From NCBI GenBank assembly GCA_002699145.1, contig PABK01000022.1, forward strand, positions 1 through 64,000: a DNA stretch of 64,000 nt, read 5' to 3'. The DNA is from Halioglobus sp. (GTDB lineage: Bacteria; Pseudomonadota; Gammaproteobacteria; Pseudomonadales; Halieaceae). Position 1 is the first letter of the stretch. Every line of letters begins with the position of its first letter. Below are positions 37,268 to 46,648 of this stretch, one piece after another. The notes beneath the pieces were generated by a model. It had not been told where the DNA came from and did not search any database. It saw only the letters and a list, made by a program, of their open reading frames with translations. The translations under genes and the position numbers were made by a program.

Positions 37268-38250
37268 TGTCGTTCGTGCTGGACGCCCTGTCGCGTATCG
37301 TGCCGCTGGCGCTGAACACCGCCGGCCGGCAGCGCCTGGCCATTCTGATCTACCACCGCGTGGTGCCCGCGCCGGATGAGCTGCGCCCTGGAGAGCCGAC
37401 GGTCGACGAATTCGACTGGCAGATGCGGCTGTTACGCGATCACTTCAACCCGCTGTCACTGGCGGAGGGTGTGCAGCGCCTGCGCGAGGGGTCGCTGCCG
37501 CCGCGGGCGGTATGCGTCACCTTCGACGACGGCTACGCGGACAACGAGCGCTACGCCATGACGGTGTTGCGCCGCTACGGCGTCCCGGCCACGGTGTTCG
37601 TCAGCACGGGCTTCCTCAATGGCGGGCGCATGTTCAATGACACGGTCATAGAGACGGTGCGCACGCTGGATGAACCGACCCTGGACCTGCGCGACCTCGA
37701 ACTGGGCGTGCACAGCCTGGCGACGACCCAGCAGCGCCTCGCGGCGATCGCCGAGGTGCTGACGGCAGTGCGCTACATGGAACCCCAGGAGCGCGATGCC
37801 CGCGTCGCCGCCATCGCCGCGCTGTCCAGGGTGCCTCACGAACACCTGATGATGACGGACGAGCAGGTGCGCAACCTGGCGCGCAACCAGGTGACCGTGG
37901 GCGCCCACACGGTAAACCATCCGATGCTGGCGAGTGTCGCGGGGGAGGACGCGCGCAGGGAAATCAGCGACGGCAAGCGTTACCTGGAAAACCTGTTACA
38001 GCAGGACGTTGATTACTTTGCCTACCCCAACGGCAAGCCGTCTACGGACTACCGGCTCGAGCATCGCGACATGGTGCAGGCGCTGGGATTCCGCGCCGCC
38101 GTTTCCACCCACTGGGGAGTCGGCTGTGGCGACAGCGATCCCTACCAGTTGCCGCGTTTCACGCCCTGGGACCGGCGCCCGATGCGTTTTGCGTTGCGCC
38201 TACTGCTCAGTTACCGCCGCGTCGATCCCCTGGTCAGTGGTGGCCTGTGA
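37267..38250 (+). CDS. Polysaccharide deacetylase (NodB family)
   Basis: This 327-residue NodB-type protein has LAILIYHRVVPAPDELRPGEPTVD at the start, the metal motif VTFDDGYADNERYAM and a later VTVGAHTVNHPMLAS His pair. This subfamily differs from the DUF3473 one at 27016, so the locus has two deacetylases. ATG shares one base with the ligase stop. Its last 51 bp overlap the end of the convergent TPR gene. Confidence 0.88.
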   Translation: MSFVLDALSRIVPLALNTAGRQRLAILIYHRVVPAPDELRPGEPTVDEFDWQMRLLRDHFNPLSLAEGVQRLREGSLPPRAVCVTFDDGYADNERYAMTVLRRYGVPATVFVSTGFLNGGRMFNDTVIETVRTLDEPTLDLRDLELGVHSLATTQQRLAAIAEVLTAVRYMEPQERDARVAAIAALSRVPHEHLMMTDEQVRNLARNQVTVGAHTVNHPMLASVAGEDARREISDGKRYLENLLQQDVDYFAYPNGKPSTDYRLEHRDMVQALGFRAAVSTHWGVGCGDSDPYQLPRFTPWDRRPMRFALRLLLSYRRVDPLVSGGL

Positions 38251-39138
38251 GAGTGGGCCGGCCGTGGGGTCGTTGGGGTCTGCGGCCGCGGCCTGTTGCG
38301 CGGCGCCGGGGTCGTTGGGGTCCGCCAGCCCGCGCTGTTTGGCCGCCTGGCGTTCACGCAGGTAGGCGCGGTACTTTTCCTTGTCTTCCTCCGAGACCTC
38401 GGATTGCGACTGCCTGGCCTCCAGGTATTTGCGGTACTGCGCTTTCTCTTCCTCGGTAAATTCCCAGGCCCCGGCGCGGATCAGCTTGTTCTTCAGGCCC
38501 GGCAGGTCCAGGCCCGCATCGTAAAGCGGGCGCGCCATCTCCATCGCCTTCTTGTACTGTTTCACCTCGACCAGTAGCAGGCCCGTGTTGTAGCGCAGCA
38601 TGGCGTCATTGGGCAGCAGTTTCATCGCCTCGAGATTGGCCTGCAGGGCCAGTTTGTAGCGCTTTTTCTCGTGCAGGTAGTAGCCGTAGAGCTTGGCCGG
38701 GAAGGGATCGCGCGGGGCGAAATTGATCGCGCGCTGCAGGTAGCACTCCGCGGGCAGGCCCTTCTCGCCGGGTGGATAGCGCTTGTGGCGCAAACTGAAC
38801 GTGGTGGCGCTGTTCAGCGCGGGGTGGTGATTGGGAATGGCGCGCAGTACGAAATCGATATCCCCCATCGGTGTGCTCGAGCTGCCACGGATCAGCTTTG
38901 CCACCGACTCGGTGAAGTGGAACTCCTCGATCATGTTGTACAGCGTCTGGTGGCTTTTATTCAGGTAGTCATACGGCCCGTCGGTGGGGAAGCCGCCCTT
39001 GCAGGGGCCGCCATCGAGGCGCTTGCCCACCCACGGGGCGGGGCGGTCCTGCCGTGCCTGCGCCGAGGACAGGGTGAGCAGGCCGACCAGCACGGCAATG
39101 AAGATGCGTCTGACTGAAAGTCCTGGTCTGGCTGTCAT
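38200..39138 (-). CDS. Secreted TPR-like protein with repeated C-terminal motifs
   Basis: The 312-residue protein has a signal peptide (to about residue 29, SSAQARQ) and a helical TPR-like core (PFPAKLYGYYLHEKKRYKLALQANLEAMKLLPNDAMLRYN). The tail has two copies of an EE-x-K-x-x-YR-x-YL-x-x-RQ motif and two ADPNDP units. It is not matched to a named family, but TPR proteins of this kind recur in EPS loci as assembly factors. It is convergent with the deacetylase and overlaps it by 51 bp. Confidence 0.72.
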   Translation of the reverse strand: MTARPGLSVRRIFIAVLVGLLTLSSAQARQDRPAPWVGKRLDGGPCKGGFPTDGPYDYLNKSHQTLYNMIEEFHFTESVAKLIRGSSSTPMGDIDFVLRAIPNHHPALNSATTFSLRHKRYPPGEKGLPAECYLQRAINFAPRDPFPAKLYGYYLHEKKRYKLALQANLEAMKLLPNDAMLRYNTGLLLVEVKQYKKAMEMARPLYDAGLDLPGLKNKLIRAGAWEFTEEEKAQYRKYLEARQSQSEVSEEDKEKYRAYLRERQAAKQRGLADPNDPGAAQQAAAADPNDPTAGPLSQATTDQGIDAAVTEQ

Positions 39139-39204
39139 TGTCTACCTTCGCAAAGCGGTTGATTCGAGTATCGCATGCCGGGGGGGAGTAAAAAAGTGTC
39201 CCCG

Positions 39205-39987
39205 TCAGGCGCCTGCCGCCAGGCAGCGGGCGGCGCTGCGGGTCACGAGTGTTTCGCGCACGCGTTCCCAGGTCCGGGCGGCCCTGTCCACGAGTTCCTG
39301 CGGTACCGCCGCGCCGCCGTCCGCGCCGGTCTCGTGCGCGCGCTCGATACGGCCGCTGCGCAGCTCCCGGGAATTGTCGCCGTAACGGTCTGCGGCGGTC
39401 TTTTTCTGCACCTGGTAGTGGCTCGACAGGGGCGCTTCCAGTTGCAGCCAGTTGCCCAGCGCATCCAGGCATTGCGCGGTATCCTGCACCAGCGCGGGCG
39501 CGTCGAAGTAGAAGAATTCACGTTGCATGCCCAGCGCCAGGCGTTCCAGTTCCTCCAGGCGGGCGATGTAGTAGTCGGTGGCGAAGCCGGGCGTGGTGAA
39601 CGGGTGTTGCGGATCGACTTTAGCGTACAGCCGCAGGATGCTGGGCAGGGTGTGACGCGGGTGGCGCAGGCTGTACAGCGCCTGTACGCGCGGCATCTCC
39701 AGCAGCTGCGGCGCCATGTCGTGGTCGTTGTGCAGTATCTTGTCGAACATGCGGAACGGGCCCGCCTTGGGCGCCTCGTCGCGGAAATAGAGCAGCTTTT
39801 GCCGCACCAGGCTGCGCCAGCTATGGTAGCCGATGTGCATCTCGTAGTAGCCGCAGATGCCCGGGCTGGAACCCATGATATGGCCGCACAGGCTGGTGTA
39901 GGCGCGCATGTGGCTGAGCAGGAAGATGTGACGCCGCGGTCGCAGGGCGCGCGGATAGGCGAGAAGATTCTGGATAAGGCCCGGCAC
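39205..39987 (-). CDS. Sulfotransferase-family protein
   Basis: The protein has a sulfotransferase-like PAPS-binding start (HIFLLSHMRAYTSLCGHIMGSSP, in the position of the RSGT...L loop) and a second motif LYSLRHPRHTLPSILRLYA, like the 3'-phosphate site. GTG at 39987 gives 260 residues and begins 15 bp after the stop of the glycosyltransferase upstream. The longer frame to 40224 overlaps that gene and is rejected. The start is not certain. It would sulfate a sugar or a protein; the acceptor is unknown. Confidence 0.7.
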   Translation of the reverse strand: MPGLIQNLLAYPRALRPRRHIFLLSHMRAYTSLCGHIMGSSPGICGYYEMHIGYHSWRSLVRQKLLYFRDEAPKAGPFRMFDKILHNDHDMAPQLLEMPRVQALYSLRHPRHTLPSILRLYAKVDPQHPFTTPGFATDYYIARLEELERLALGMQREFFYFDAPALVQDTAQCLDALGNWLQLEAPLSSHYQVQKKTAADRYGDNSRELRSGRIERAHETGADGGAAVPQELVDRAARTWERVRETLVTRSAARCLAAGA

Positions 39988-40001
39988 GACGGCGCTGTCC
40001 G

Positions 40002-41015
40002 CTACGACGCGGATGAACCCGGAGCGTGGCGCTGCATCAGGCTTTTCATGCCCAGAAACAGCGTGTATCCCAGCCAGCGCAGGTTGAAGTTCACCAGCAG
40101 TGCCTCGCGGGCGTAGTAAGTGGCGGCCGCGTAATGCCCCCGCCCGGCGAGAATGGTAGCCATGTGCTTGAGCTCGTAGGTCTTGCCGCGGCGGCAGTAG
40201 TCCAGCACACAGCGCTGCCGGCAATGGCTGATGCCCTTGTCGTAAACGCGCATCTGGTAGAGCTTCTTGTCCAGGTCCGAGCCCACCGTGGACATGTTGT
40301 CCTTCTTGTTCACATCGGGGATGTTGTGCCGCGAGACGACACGGCGGTTGTACAGGATGTTGTCGGCCGCGTCGATGGCGCGGATGTAGACATCGCGGTC
40401 GTTCTCGTAGCGTATGCTCTCATCCATGCCATTGATGGCAGCGTAAAACTCGCGCCTGAAGATACTGCAGTTGAGGTGCGCGAAGCCGCCGCTGCGCAAC
40501 AGCAGGGCGGCGTCGACGCGGTAGCAGTCCGTCGCGACCGCCTGCTCCGGTGTCACCAGCTCGACCAGGTCTTCCAGCCATACCGGCTGGGTCTGTGGCT
40601 CGTCATCGGCGTAGTACGCTTTCTGGTTGCTGAAATGCATCTGCGCGCCCCCGCCGCCGGCCTCGATATTGGTGCGCGCGGCGCTGAGATAGGTCGCGTC
40701 TGTCCACTCGTCGTCGTCGTCGAGAAAACACAGGTACTGCCCGCGCGCCAGCGCCGCACCGACATTCATCGAGTAGCTCTGGCCGTGCCCGGCGGGTCGG
40801 TGGGGAAGGTACTGGAACTGGACCGCGGGTAACGAGGCCTCCAGTTCACGGTAGCGTTGCAGGTATTCCTCGTCGGAGCCGTCGACCACCGCGATCACTT
40901 CCTTTGCCGCACAGTCCTGCGCCAGCACCGAGTCCAGCGCGCGGCGAAACCAGACGGGCCGGTTGCGGGTCGGGATGATGATGGAAAAAAAAGGGTCGGT
41001 ACCGTTTTCAGACAT
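40002..41015 (-). CDS. Glycosyltransferase family 2
   Basis: The 337-residue GT-A enzyme has FFSIIIPTRNRPVWFRRALDSVLAQ, VVDGSDEE and the metal-binding LCFLDDDDEWTD, then NCSIFRREFYAAING and ENDRDVYIRAIDAAD. These fix it as GT2. ATG 41015 directly precedes the conserved start; the longer frame to 41309 is rejected. It reads away from the flippase gene. Confidence 0.88.
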   Translation of the reverse strand: MSENGTDPFFSIIIPTRNRPVWFRRALDSVLAQDCAAKEVIAVVDGSDEEYLQRYRELEASLPAVQFQYLPHRPAGHGQSYSMNVGAALARGQYLCFLDDDDEWTDATYLSAARTNIEAGGGGAQMHFSNQKAYYADDEPQTQPVWLEDLVELVTPEQAVATDCYRVDAALLLRSGGFAHLNCSIFRREFYAAINGMDESIRYENDRDVYIRAIDAADNILYNRRVVSRHNIPDVNKKDNMSTVGSDLDKKLYQMRVYDKGISHCRQRCVLDYCRRGKTYELKHMATILAGRGHYAAATYYAREALLVNFNLRWLGYTLFLGMKSLMQRHAPGSSAS

Positions 41016-41318
41016 CGTTGTTTTCACTGTAGGCCCGGACGTGGCACCGCGACGTCGGCGTGGCGCGCAGCCGGCGCTGGCCGGGCGGCCGCATGCCGAC
41101 TGGATTTCTATCATAGGAACCGCCCCAGCCCCGGTCAACAAGCGCGGCCGGCGCAGGGGCCAATTGTTTTGAAGGCGCTCACAAATTCGAGAGAATTCAG
41201 TGGATTGCTGGTACACTTGCTGGGATAAAAGCAAGAAATTGGGTGCGTACCGGCTGCTGGTCAGTTGCCCGGAAACCGCCGCCTGCGGCTCGCCCGTTTT
41301 TGGTGTCAAGGCCTACAG
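41016..41318. other. Divergent intergenic region, GT2 / flippase
   Basis: These 303 bp between oppositely directed genes hold no supported gene. They probably contain both promoters. A weak sigma-70-like pair (TTGAAG and GAGAAT, 16-bp spacing, near 41168-41195) faces the flippase. Confidence 0.45.
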
Positions 41319-42812
41319 ATGTCTCCACAACAGATTGATCAGTCGAACCTGGTGGACCGGGCGATGTCAGCATTCCGCTGGGTGGCGGCGCTGCGTTTCT
41401 TCGGCCAGCTGATCAGCTGGCTGTCCACGATTTTCGTCATCCGCTTCCTCGCCCCCGAGGATTACGGCGTGATCGCCCTGGCGGAAGTTTTTCGCACCTT
41501 CCTGGTACTGTTCTCCAACGTCGGTTTCAGCCAGGGCCTGATGAAGGTCGAGAACCTGACCAATCCGATCATCCGCAAGACCGTTGGCCTGCTGTTGTCG
41601 ATCAACGTGCTGTTGTTTCTCATCCAGTTTACCCTCGCGCCCTACGCCGCCGAGTTCTACGACAACAAGGACCTGGAGTACGTGCTGCGGGTGCTCTCTT
41701 TCACCTACCTGCTGATACCCTGGTCAGCCGTGCCCTCGTCGCTGGTGGCGCGCAACCTGGAACACAAGAAGACGTCCAAGATCACCTTCTTCACCGACGT
41801 GCTGGCCTCCTGCCTGAGCCTGCTGCTGGCGTACCTGGGCTATGGCTACTGGGCGCTGGTGTCGGCGATCGTCTTCACCGCGGTGTTCAACTGTTTCTGG
41901 TTCAATCGCCTGATCGACTATCCGCGCCTGCCCCTGTTCAACTTCCGCAGCATGGACGGCCTGTTCAAGTTCGGCGCGTTCGTGGCCCTGTCCGAGGTCC
42001 TGTTCGTCGCCTATAACCGGGTGGACGTCGTGGTGGCGGGCAAGTTTTTCGATATCGCCCAGATCGGCCTGTACGGCGTGGCCATACAGCTTGCCACCAT
42101 GCTCATGGCCAAGAGTGTGCCGCTGTTCAATGTCGTCGCGTTTCCCGCGTTCGCGCGCATGAACGCGCTCTCGGGCAGCAGTAACGACTACCTGGTGACG
42201 ACTCTGCGTTTCGCCAGTACGTTTATCTTCCCGGTGTTCTTTGGCGTCGCCATGGTCGGGCATGAACTGATCGTGCTGGTGCTCGGCGAAAAGTGGTCCG
42301 AGATCTACGTGCTGTTCGCGATTCTCGTGATCAGCGTGCCGCTGCGGATCATCGCCTACATCATCTCCCCGGCAATGCTCGCCGCGGGAGGTGCCCGGGT
42401 GAACATGGTCAACGCCTTCCTCACCCTGCTGTTTCTCACCGCGGCCCTGTTCGCCCTGATGCCGTTGGGTCTCAACGGCGTGGCCCTGGCCTGGAGCCTG
42501 GCCTCCGTCTGTATCTTCGCACTCACCCTGGTCCGCGGTGGGCGCCTGCTGGCAGTGCCGATGCGCGATTTTCTCGCGGCGTTCCTGCCCGGCCTGTGCG
42601 TTTCTGCGCTGATGTGCGCGGCGTTGCACGCGGCGGACCTGGCCATGCCGTGGATCGAGGGCGCCTGGGGGCTGTACAAGATCCCCCTGGGGATGCTGCT
42701 CTACGCCGCGCTGTTCTGGTGCCTGTTCCGCGCGCGCAGCAGGGAGGTGATCCACGTGTTGAAGCGGCTGACCGGCCGCGGCGCGGACAGTGAGGGAATG
42801 GCGTCGACGTGA
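41319..42812 (+). CDS. Lipopolysaccharide/EPS repeat-unit flippase (Wzx/WzxC family)
   Basis: The 497-residue membrane protein has 12-14 predicted helices. FGQLISWLSTIFVIRFLAPEDYGVIALAEVF and FSNVGFSQGLMK are typical of the WzxC/polysaccharide transporter (MOP) family. It would flip lipid-linked repeat units to the periplasm. ATG 41319 was chosen (MSPQQID). Its stop lies 13 bp before the ATP-grasp/phosphatase fusion. Confidence 0.9.
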   Translation: MSPQQIDQSNLVDRAMSAFRWVAALRFFGQLISWLSTIFVIRFLAPEDYGVIALAEVFRTFLVLFSNVGFSQGLMKVENLTNPIIRKTVGLLLSINVLLFLIQFTLAPYAAEFYDNKDLEYVLRVLSFTYLLIPWSAVPSSLVARNLEHKKTSKITFFTDVLASCLSLLLAYLGYGYWALVSAIVFTAVFNCFWFNRLIDYPRLPLFNFRSMDGLFKFGAFVALSEVLFVAYNRVDVVVAGKFFDIAQIGLYGVAIQLATMLMAKSVPLFNVVAFPAFARMNALSGSSNDYLVTTLRFASTFIFPVFFGVAMVGHELIVLVLGEKWSEIYVLFAILVISVPLRIIAYIISPAMLAAGGARVNMVNAFLTLLFLTAALFALMPLGLNGVALAWSLASVCIFALTLVRGGRLLAVPMRDFLAAFLPGLCVSALMCAALHAADLAMPWIEGAWGLYKIPLGMLLYAALFWCLFRARSREVIHVLKRLTGRGADSEGMAST

Positions 42813-42825
42813 GAGAGCCGAAGAC

Positions 42826-44571
42826 ATGAACAGCAGCGGGCAATTGCGTGTGCTGGTGCTGGACGCGGACCTGGTGCCGGCGCTGACCATCAGCCGCTCA
42901 CTGGCGCGGCGCGGCTGCCGCGTCGATGTCGCCGCCCATACCGCGGACCCGCTGGCGGCCACCTCGCGCGTGATCAGCGCGCGGTACCGTTATCCCGACC
43001 CGCTGGCACCGGGGCCGGAGTTCGTCGACTGGCTGGTGGCGCACTGCCGGGAGACGGCCTACGACCTGGTGGTGCCGGTGACCGAGCGCACCCTGGTGCC
43101 CCTGTCGCGGCGGCGTGAGGACTGCGCGGATATCCGCCTGGCCATGCCCGCGGCCGCCAGCCTGGAGCCGGTGCTGGACAAGTCACGCACGCTGGCGCTG
43201 GCGCAGGAACTGGACGTGCCCATCCCGCGCAGCATAACCGTCACCACGCTGGAGGAACTGGCGGAACATACCGGGTCGCTGCGCTACCCGGTGGTGATGA
43301 AGCCGGCGCGCTCCATCGGTTCACGCGACGGCGGCTCCAGTCACCTGCAGGTCAGCTACGCCTTCGACCCGATCGGCCTGGTGACCGGCTGCGGGCACGC
43401 GCTGCGGTTCGGCGCCGTGGTATTGCAGGAATTTTTCCGTGGCGACGGCGTGGGGGTGGAACTGATCGCCACGCAGGGCGAGATTCTCTACGCCTTCCAG
43501 CACCGGCGGCTGCACGAGGTGCCGCTGACCGGCGGCGGCAGCAGCCTGCGCGTGAGCGAACCGGTCAATGCGCAGTTGCTGGAGGCCTCGCGGCGCCTGG
43601 TGCGGGCCCTGGACTGGCACGGGGTGGCCATGGTCGAGTTCAAACTGGACCGGGCCAGCGGCGAGTTCTGCCTGATGGAGATCAATGGCCGCTTCTGGGG
43701 TTCCCTGCCGCTGGCCGACGCGGCGGGGGCGGATTTTCCCGGCATGCTGCTGGAGCTGGAAACCCGCGGCGAACTGGGTCCCACGCGTCCCTATCGCAAC
43801 GGCATCTACTGCCGCCTGCTGTCGCGGGACCTGATGTGGTACGAGTCCCTGCTGCGCGGCGCCGGCGACGATCGCCTCAACCGCGTGCCGGGCCGCGGCG
43901 AGGCGCTGCGCCACCTGGCGCTGTTCCTGCACCCGCGTCACCGACTGGATGTGCAGTCCCTGCGCGACCCGCGGCCGGGGCTGGTGGATATACGCAGGAT
44001 TCTCGGTGTCTACCGCCGGCGGCTGGGCTCCTTGCTGCAGCACAAGCGCTTCCTGCGCCGCCAGCTGCGCGCCTGGCGCAAGGGCCGGGTGGCGGCCGCC
44101 ATGGCCGAGGCGCAGAGCGTGTTGTTCCTGTGCTACGGCAATATCAATCGCAGCGCGCTCGCCGACGCCATGGTGCGCGGCTACGCGGAGGATGCGGGCA
44201 TGACGGTCTACTCGGCGGGCTTTCATCCCGAGGGCGGCCGGCCGGCCGACCCGGTGATGGTCGAGATTGCCGCGGACCAGGGCCTGGACATGTCCGGCAA
44301 TCGCTCCAGTGTGCTCGACGAGGATCTGCTGCAGCGCAGTGATATCATTTTCCTCATGGAAAAAAGCCACCACGACCGCCTGTTGTTCCGCTTCCCGGAC
44401 GTCGCCGATCGCGTCTTCCTGCTCGGCGCCCACCCGGCGGACAGCGTCCAGTCGCCGGAGATCGATGATCCCTTCGGCCTGCCCCGCGGGGCCTACCTGG
44501 CCTGTTACGGGCGTATTGCGCAGGCGATGGACCACATCAAGGGCATGATCGCCCTGCGCAACAATTTCTAG
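42826..44571 (+). CDS. ATP-grasp enzyme fused to a low-molecular-weight tyrosine phosphatase
   Basis: The 581-residue protein joins an ATP-grasp ligase (about 1-400: LDKSRTLALAQELDVPIP, YPVVMKPARSIGSRDGG, FKLDRASGEFCLMEINGRFWGSLP) to a C-terminal LMW-PTP domain (about 430-581). The phosphatase motif C436-x5-R442 (LCYGNINRSA) and the DDPF general-acid region are intact. The phosphatase could reverse the BY-kinase at 23313; the ligase could join an amino acid or similar group to a sugar. The fusion is unusual. ATG 42826 starts the conserved region. Confidence 0.87.
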   Translation: MNSSGQLRVLVLDADLVPALTISRSLARRGCRVDVAAHTADPLAATSRVISARYRYPDPLAPGPEFVDWLVAHCRETAYDLVVPVTERTLVPLSRRREDCADIRLAMPAAASLEPVLDKSRTLALAQELDVPIPRSITVTTLEELAEHTGSLRYPVVMKPARSIGSRDGGSSHLQVSYAFDPIGLVTGCGHALRFGAVVLQEFFRGDGVGVELIATQGEILYAFQHRRLHEVPLTGGGSSLRVSEPVNAQLLEASRRLVRALDWHGVAMVEFKLDRASGEFCLMEINGRFWGSLPLADAAGADFPGMLLELETRGELGPTRPYRNGIYCRLLSRDLMWYESLLRGAGDDRLNRVPGRGEALRHLALFLHPRHRLDVQSLRDPRPGLVDIRRILGVYRRRLGSLLQHKRFLRRQLRAWRKGRVAAAMAEAQSVLFLCYGNINRSALADAMVRGYAEDAGMTVYSAGFHPEGGRPADPVMVEIAADQGLDMSGNRSSVLDEDLLQRSDIIFLMEKSHHDRLLFRFPDVADRVFLLGAHPADSVQSPEIDDPFGLPRGAYLACYGRIAQAMDHIKGMIALRNNF

Positions 44572-44636
44572 GCGGGACAGCTGATGCAGCGCGCGATACA
44601 GTTCAAGCGGCGCCCGCGCCGTGCAGGGTGGCGCTG

Positions 44637-45410
44637 ATGGCGCGCGGGCGGCTCGTGATCGGCCTGGGCTCGGGACGCTCGGGTACGGCCTCGTTGACGG
44701 CGCTGCTGGACCGCCAGCACGGCGGTATCTGCTTCCACGAGATGAACCCCGCCGGGGCCGTGTTCGAGGGCAACCCGCAGCCGCACCTCAATGCCGTGCG
44801 CGAGTTCCAGGCCATCCTCGACGGCGGCGCGCGCAACCGGCTGGCCATCGATTACTCCCGGCCCAGTTCGGTGGCCACGTACAAGCGCCTGCAGTCGATG
44901 CCCCAGGTGAACCTGATCGGCGACATCGCCTACTACTACCTGAACTACGTGGATGAGCTGGTGGCGGCGGCGCCGCAGTGCACGTTCGTGTGCCTGCGCC
45001 GTGACCGGGCGCAGACCGTGGCCAGCTGGATGAAGAAGTCGGCGATCAATCGCTGGCCGTCCCTGTGGTGGGGCGACCGTATCAAGTCATTGCTCACGCG
45101 CACGCCATTCCATACCCAGTACAACTACTGGCAGGAGCACGACGGCAGCGTCTACCGCAAGGACCCGGTCTGGGACAGCTGCTTTCCCAAGTTCGAGGCC
45201 GTCAGCAAGGAGGAGGCGGTGGGCATGTACTGGGACTACTACTACCTGGAGGCGGATCGTCTGCAGCGCAAGTACCCGCACTGCTTCCGCGTATTCGACG
45301 TGGCGCAGCTGAGTAGCGCGCAGGGCCAGGACGGCATCCTCGATTTCATCGGCGTTGCCCCCGGCGAGCGCGTCAGCGGCGGCGAGGTGCACCTGCACCG
45401 GTCCGGCTAG
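44637..45410 (+). CDS. Sulfotransferase-family protein (second)
   Basis: The 257-residue protein has the 5'-PAPS loop GLGSGRSGTASL and a 3'-phosphate motif CLRRDRAQTVASWMKK. ATG 44637 has CAGGGTGG about 8 bp upstream; GTG at 44628 would add three residues. Together with the gene at 39205 it suggests a sulfated EPS or glycoprotein. It converges with the GNAT gene, 11 bp apart. Confidence 0.82.
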   Translation: MARGRLVIGLGSGRSGTASLTALLDRQHGGICFHEMNPAGAVFEGNPQPHLNAVREFQAILDGGARNRLAIDYSRPSSVATYKRLQSMPQVNLIGDIAYYYLNYVDELVAAAPQCTFVCLRRDRAQTVASWMKKSAINRWPSLWWGDRIKSLLTRTPFHTQYNYWQEHDGSVYRKDPVWDSCFPKFEAVSKEEAVGMYWDYYYLEADRLQRKYPHCFRVFDVAQLSSAQGQDGILDFIGVAPGERVSGGEVHLHRSG

Positions 45411-45421
45411 CGCGCCGCTCG

Positions 45422-46648
45422 CTACGGCGCCGCGCCGCTGTCGGCCTGGTCCGCGCCGCGTCGCAGCAGCGCGTTGCGCAGCGAGCGCGCCAGCCACTGT
45501 GCCGCGCCGCTTGCCGTGCGTGGGTTGTAGGCCGCGATGCCGCGGCGCTCGCGGCGGCGGCTCATCCAGTCTTTCTTGTAGGCATCGTCACCCGAGCCGT
45601 AGTCGATAGCCTCGACGCCGTCGCGGCTGATGACGTACTCCATCAGGTGCGCACTCAACACCGTTCCCGGCGACAGCTCGGCGAAATCGCCGTGATAGGC
45701 GAGCTTGAAGATGTGCGCCACGCCGCCGCTGACCAGCCAGGCCTGGGCGGCCACGGGCCTGCCGTCGTAGCGGGCGATGCCCAGGCGCAGCCAGCCGCGC
45801 CGCGCCGCCAGGCGCAGCAGTTCGGGCATGAAACGCGGGTAGGGCTCCGGGCGTTTCCAGCTGTTGTTGTAGATGGCGGTGAAGGCGCTGATGGCGTCTT
45901 CCAGTTCGTCGCCCGCGCACAGCACCGCCAGTTCGCCCCGTCCATCGCGCAGGAAGCGCCGTGTGCGGCGGGTCACGGTGTTCCTCACGCGCGAGGACAG
46001 CGAGGCGAGATAGGTCTCCCAGTCCGCGCCGTCCAGCGGGTGGTACCAGTTGCCGAAACAGCTGTAGCCGTGCAGGCCGCGCCACCCGGCCGCGTAGAGG
46101 GCGCGCGTGAGCGTCTGGAAGTGCGGGGTGTCGGCCGCCAGCGGCGACAGCGTCAGCGCCACCCGGCGGCGCTGGCTGGCCAGATGGCGAAACAGCGCGG
46201 TGTACAGCGCCGCGGTGTTTGTCGTTGTTTCCAGCGGCGCGTACAGGGATGTGTAGAAGTTGGCCAGCGCATGGGCGCTGCGGTCGCGTCCCTCGCGCAT
46301 GGGCAGGCAGACGCGTTCGCCGGTGGGTGCGGTTGCGGTGTACAGCACCGCCTCGTCCCCGGGATCCAGGGCGTGCTGCGCCAGGTTGCGCAGCCAGTCC
46401 AGGCCGAGCTGCGGGTTGTGCGTCTCCTGGCGCGCGAAGGCGTCGAGCAGGTCCGCCGGCAGTTGCGCCCCCGCCAGCGGCAGCCTGTCGATGCGGATAG
46501 TGTGGGGTGGCTCGGCCACGGCAACCCTGCCGAATGTGAAATGCGTCCCACTATCGGGGAATTGCCCCGCCAAGGCAATAGTTCCGCTGCCGCGTAGCGG
46601 CAGTTTCGCCTTGAGCGCGCCAGCGTGCAGGGTTAGCATTGAAGGCAT
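45422..46648 (-). CDS. GNAT-family acetyltransferase (BioF2-like / CelD-like)
   Basis: This protein of about 408 residues has a C-terminal acetyltransferase domain (about 230-385: WETYLASLSSRVRNTVTRRTRRFLRD, YNNSWKRPEPYPRFMPELLRLAARRGWLRLG, GTVLSAHLMEYVISRDGVEAIDYGSGDDAYKKDWMS). These match the GNAT domain seen in cellulose and EPS loci. The start is uncertain, ATG 46648 or 46639. It diverges from hydrolase 2. Acetyl or aminoacyl transfer to the EPS is inferred. Confidence 0.8.
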   Translation of the reverse strand: MPSMLTLHAGALKAKLPLRGSGTIALAGQFPDSGTHFTFGRVAVAEPPHTIRIDRLPLAGAQLPADLLDAFARQETHNPQLGLDWLRNLAQHALDPGDEAVLYTATAPTGERVCLPMREGRDRSAHALANFYTSLYAPLETTTNTAALYTALFRHLASQRRRVALTLSPLAADTPHFQTLTRALYAAGWRGLHGYSCFGNWYHPLDGADWETYLASLSSRVRNTVTRRTRRFLRDGRGELAVLCAGDELEDAISAFTAIYNNSWKRPEPYPRFMPELLRLAARRGWLRLGIARYDGRPVAAQAWLVSGGVAHIFKLAYHGDFAELSPGTVLSAHLMEYVISRDGVEAIDYGSGDDAYKKDWMSRRRERRGIAAYNPRTASGAAQWLARSLRNALLRRGADQADSGAAP

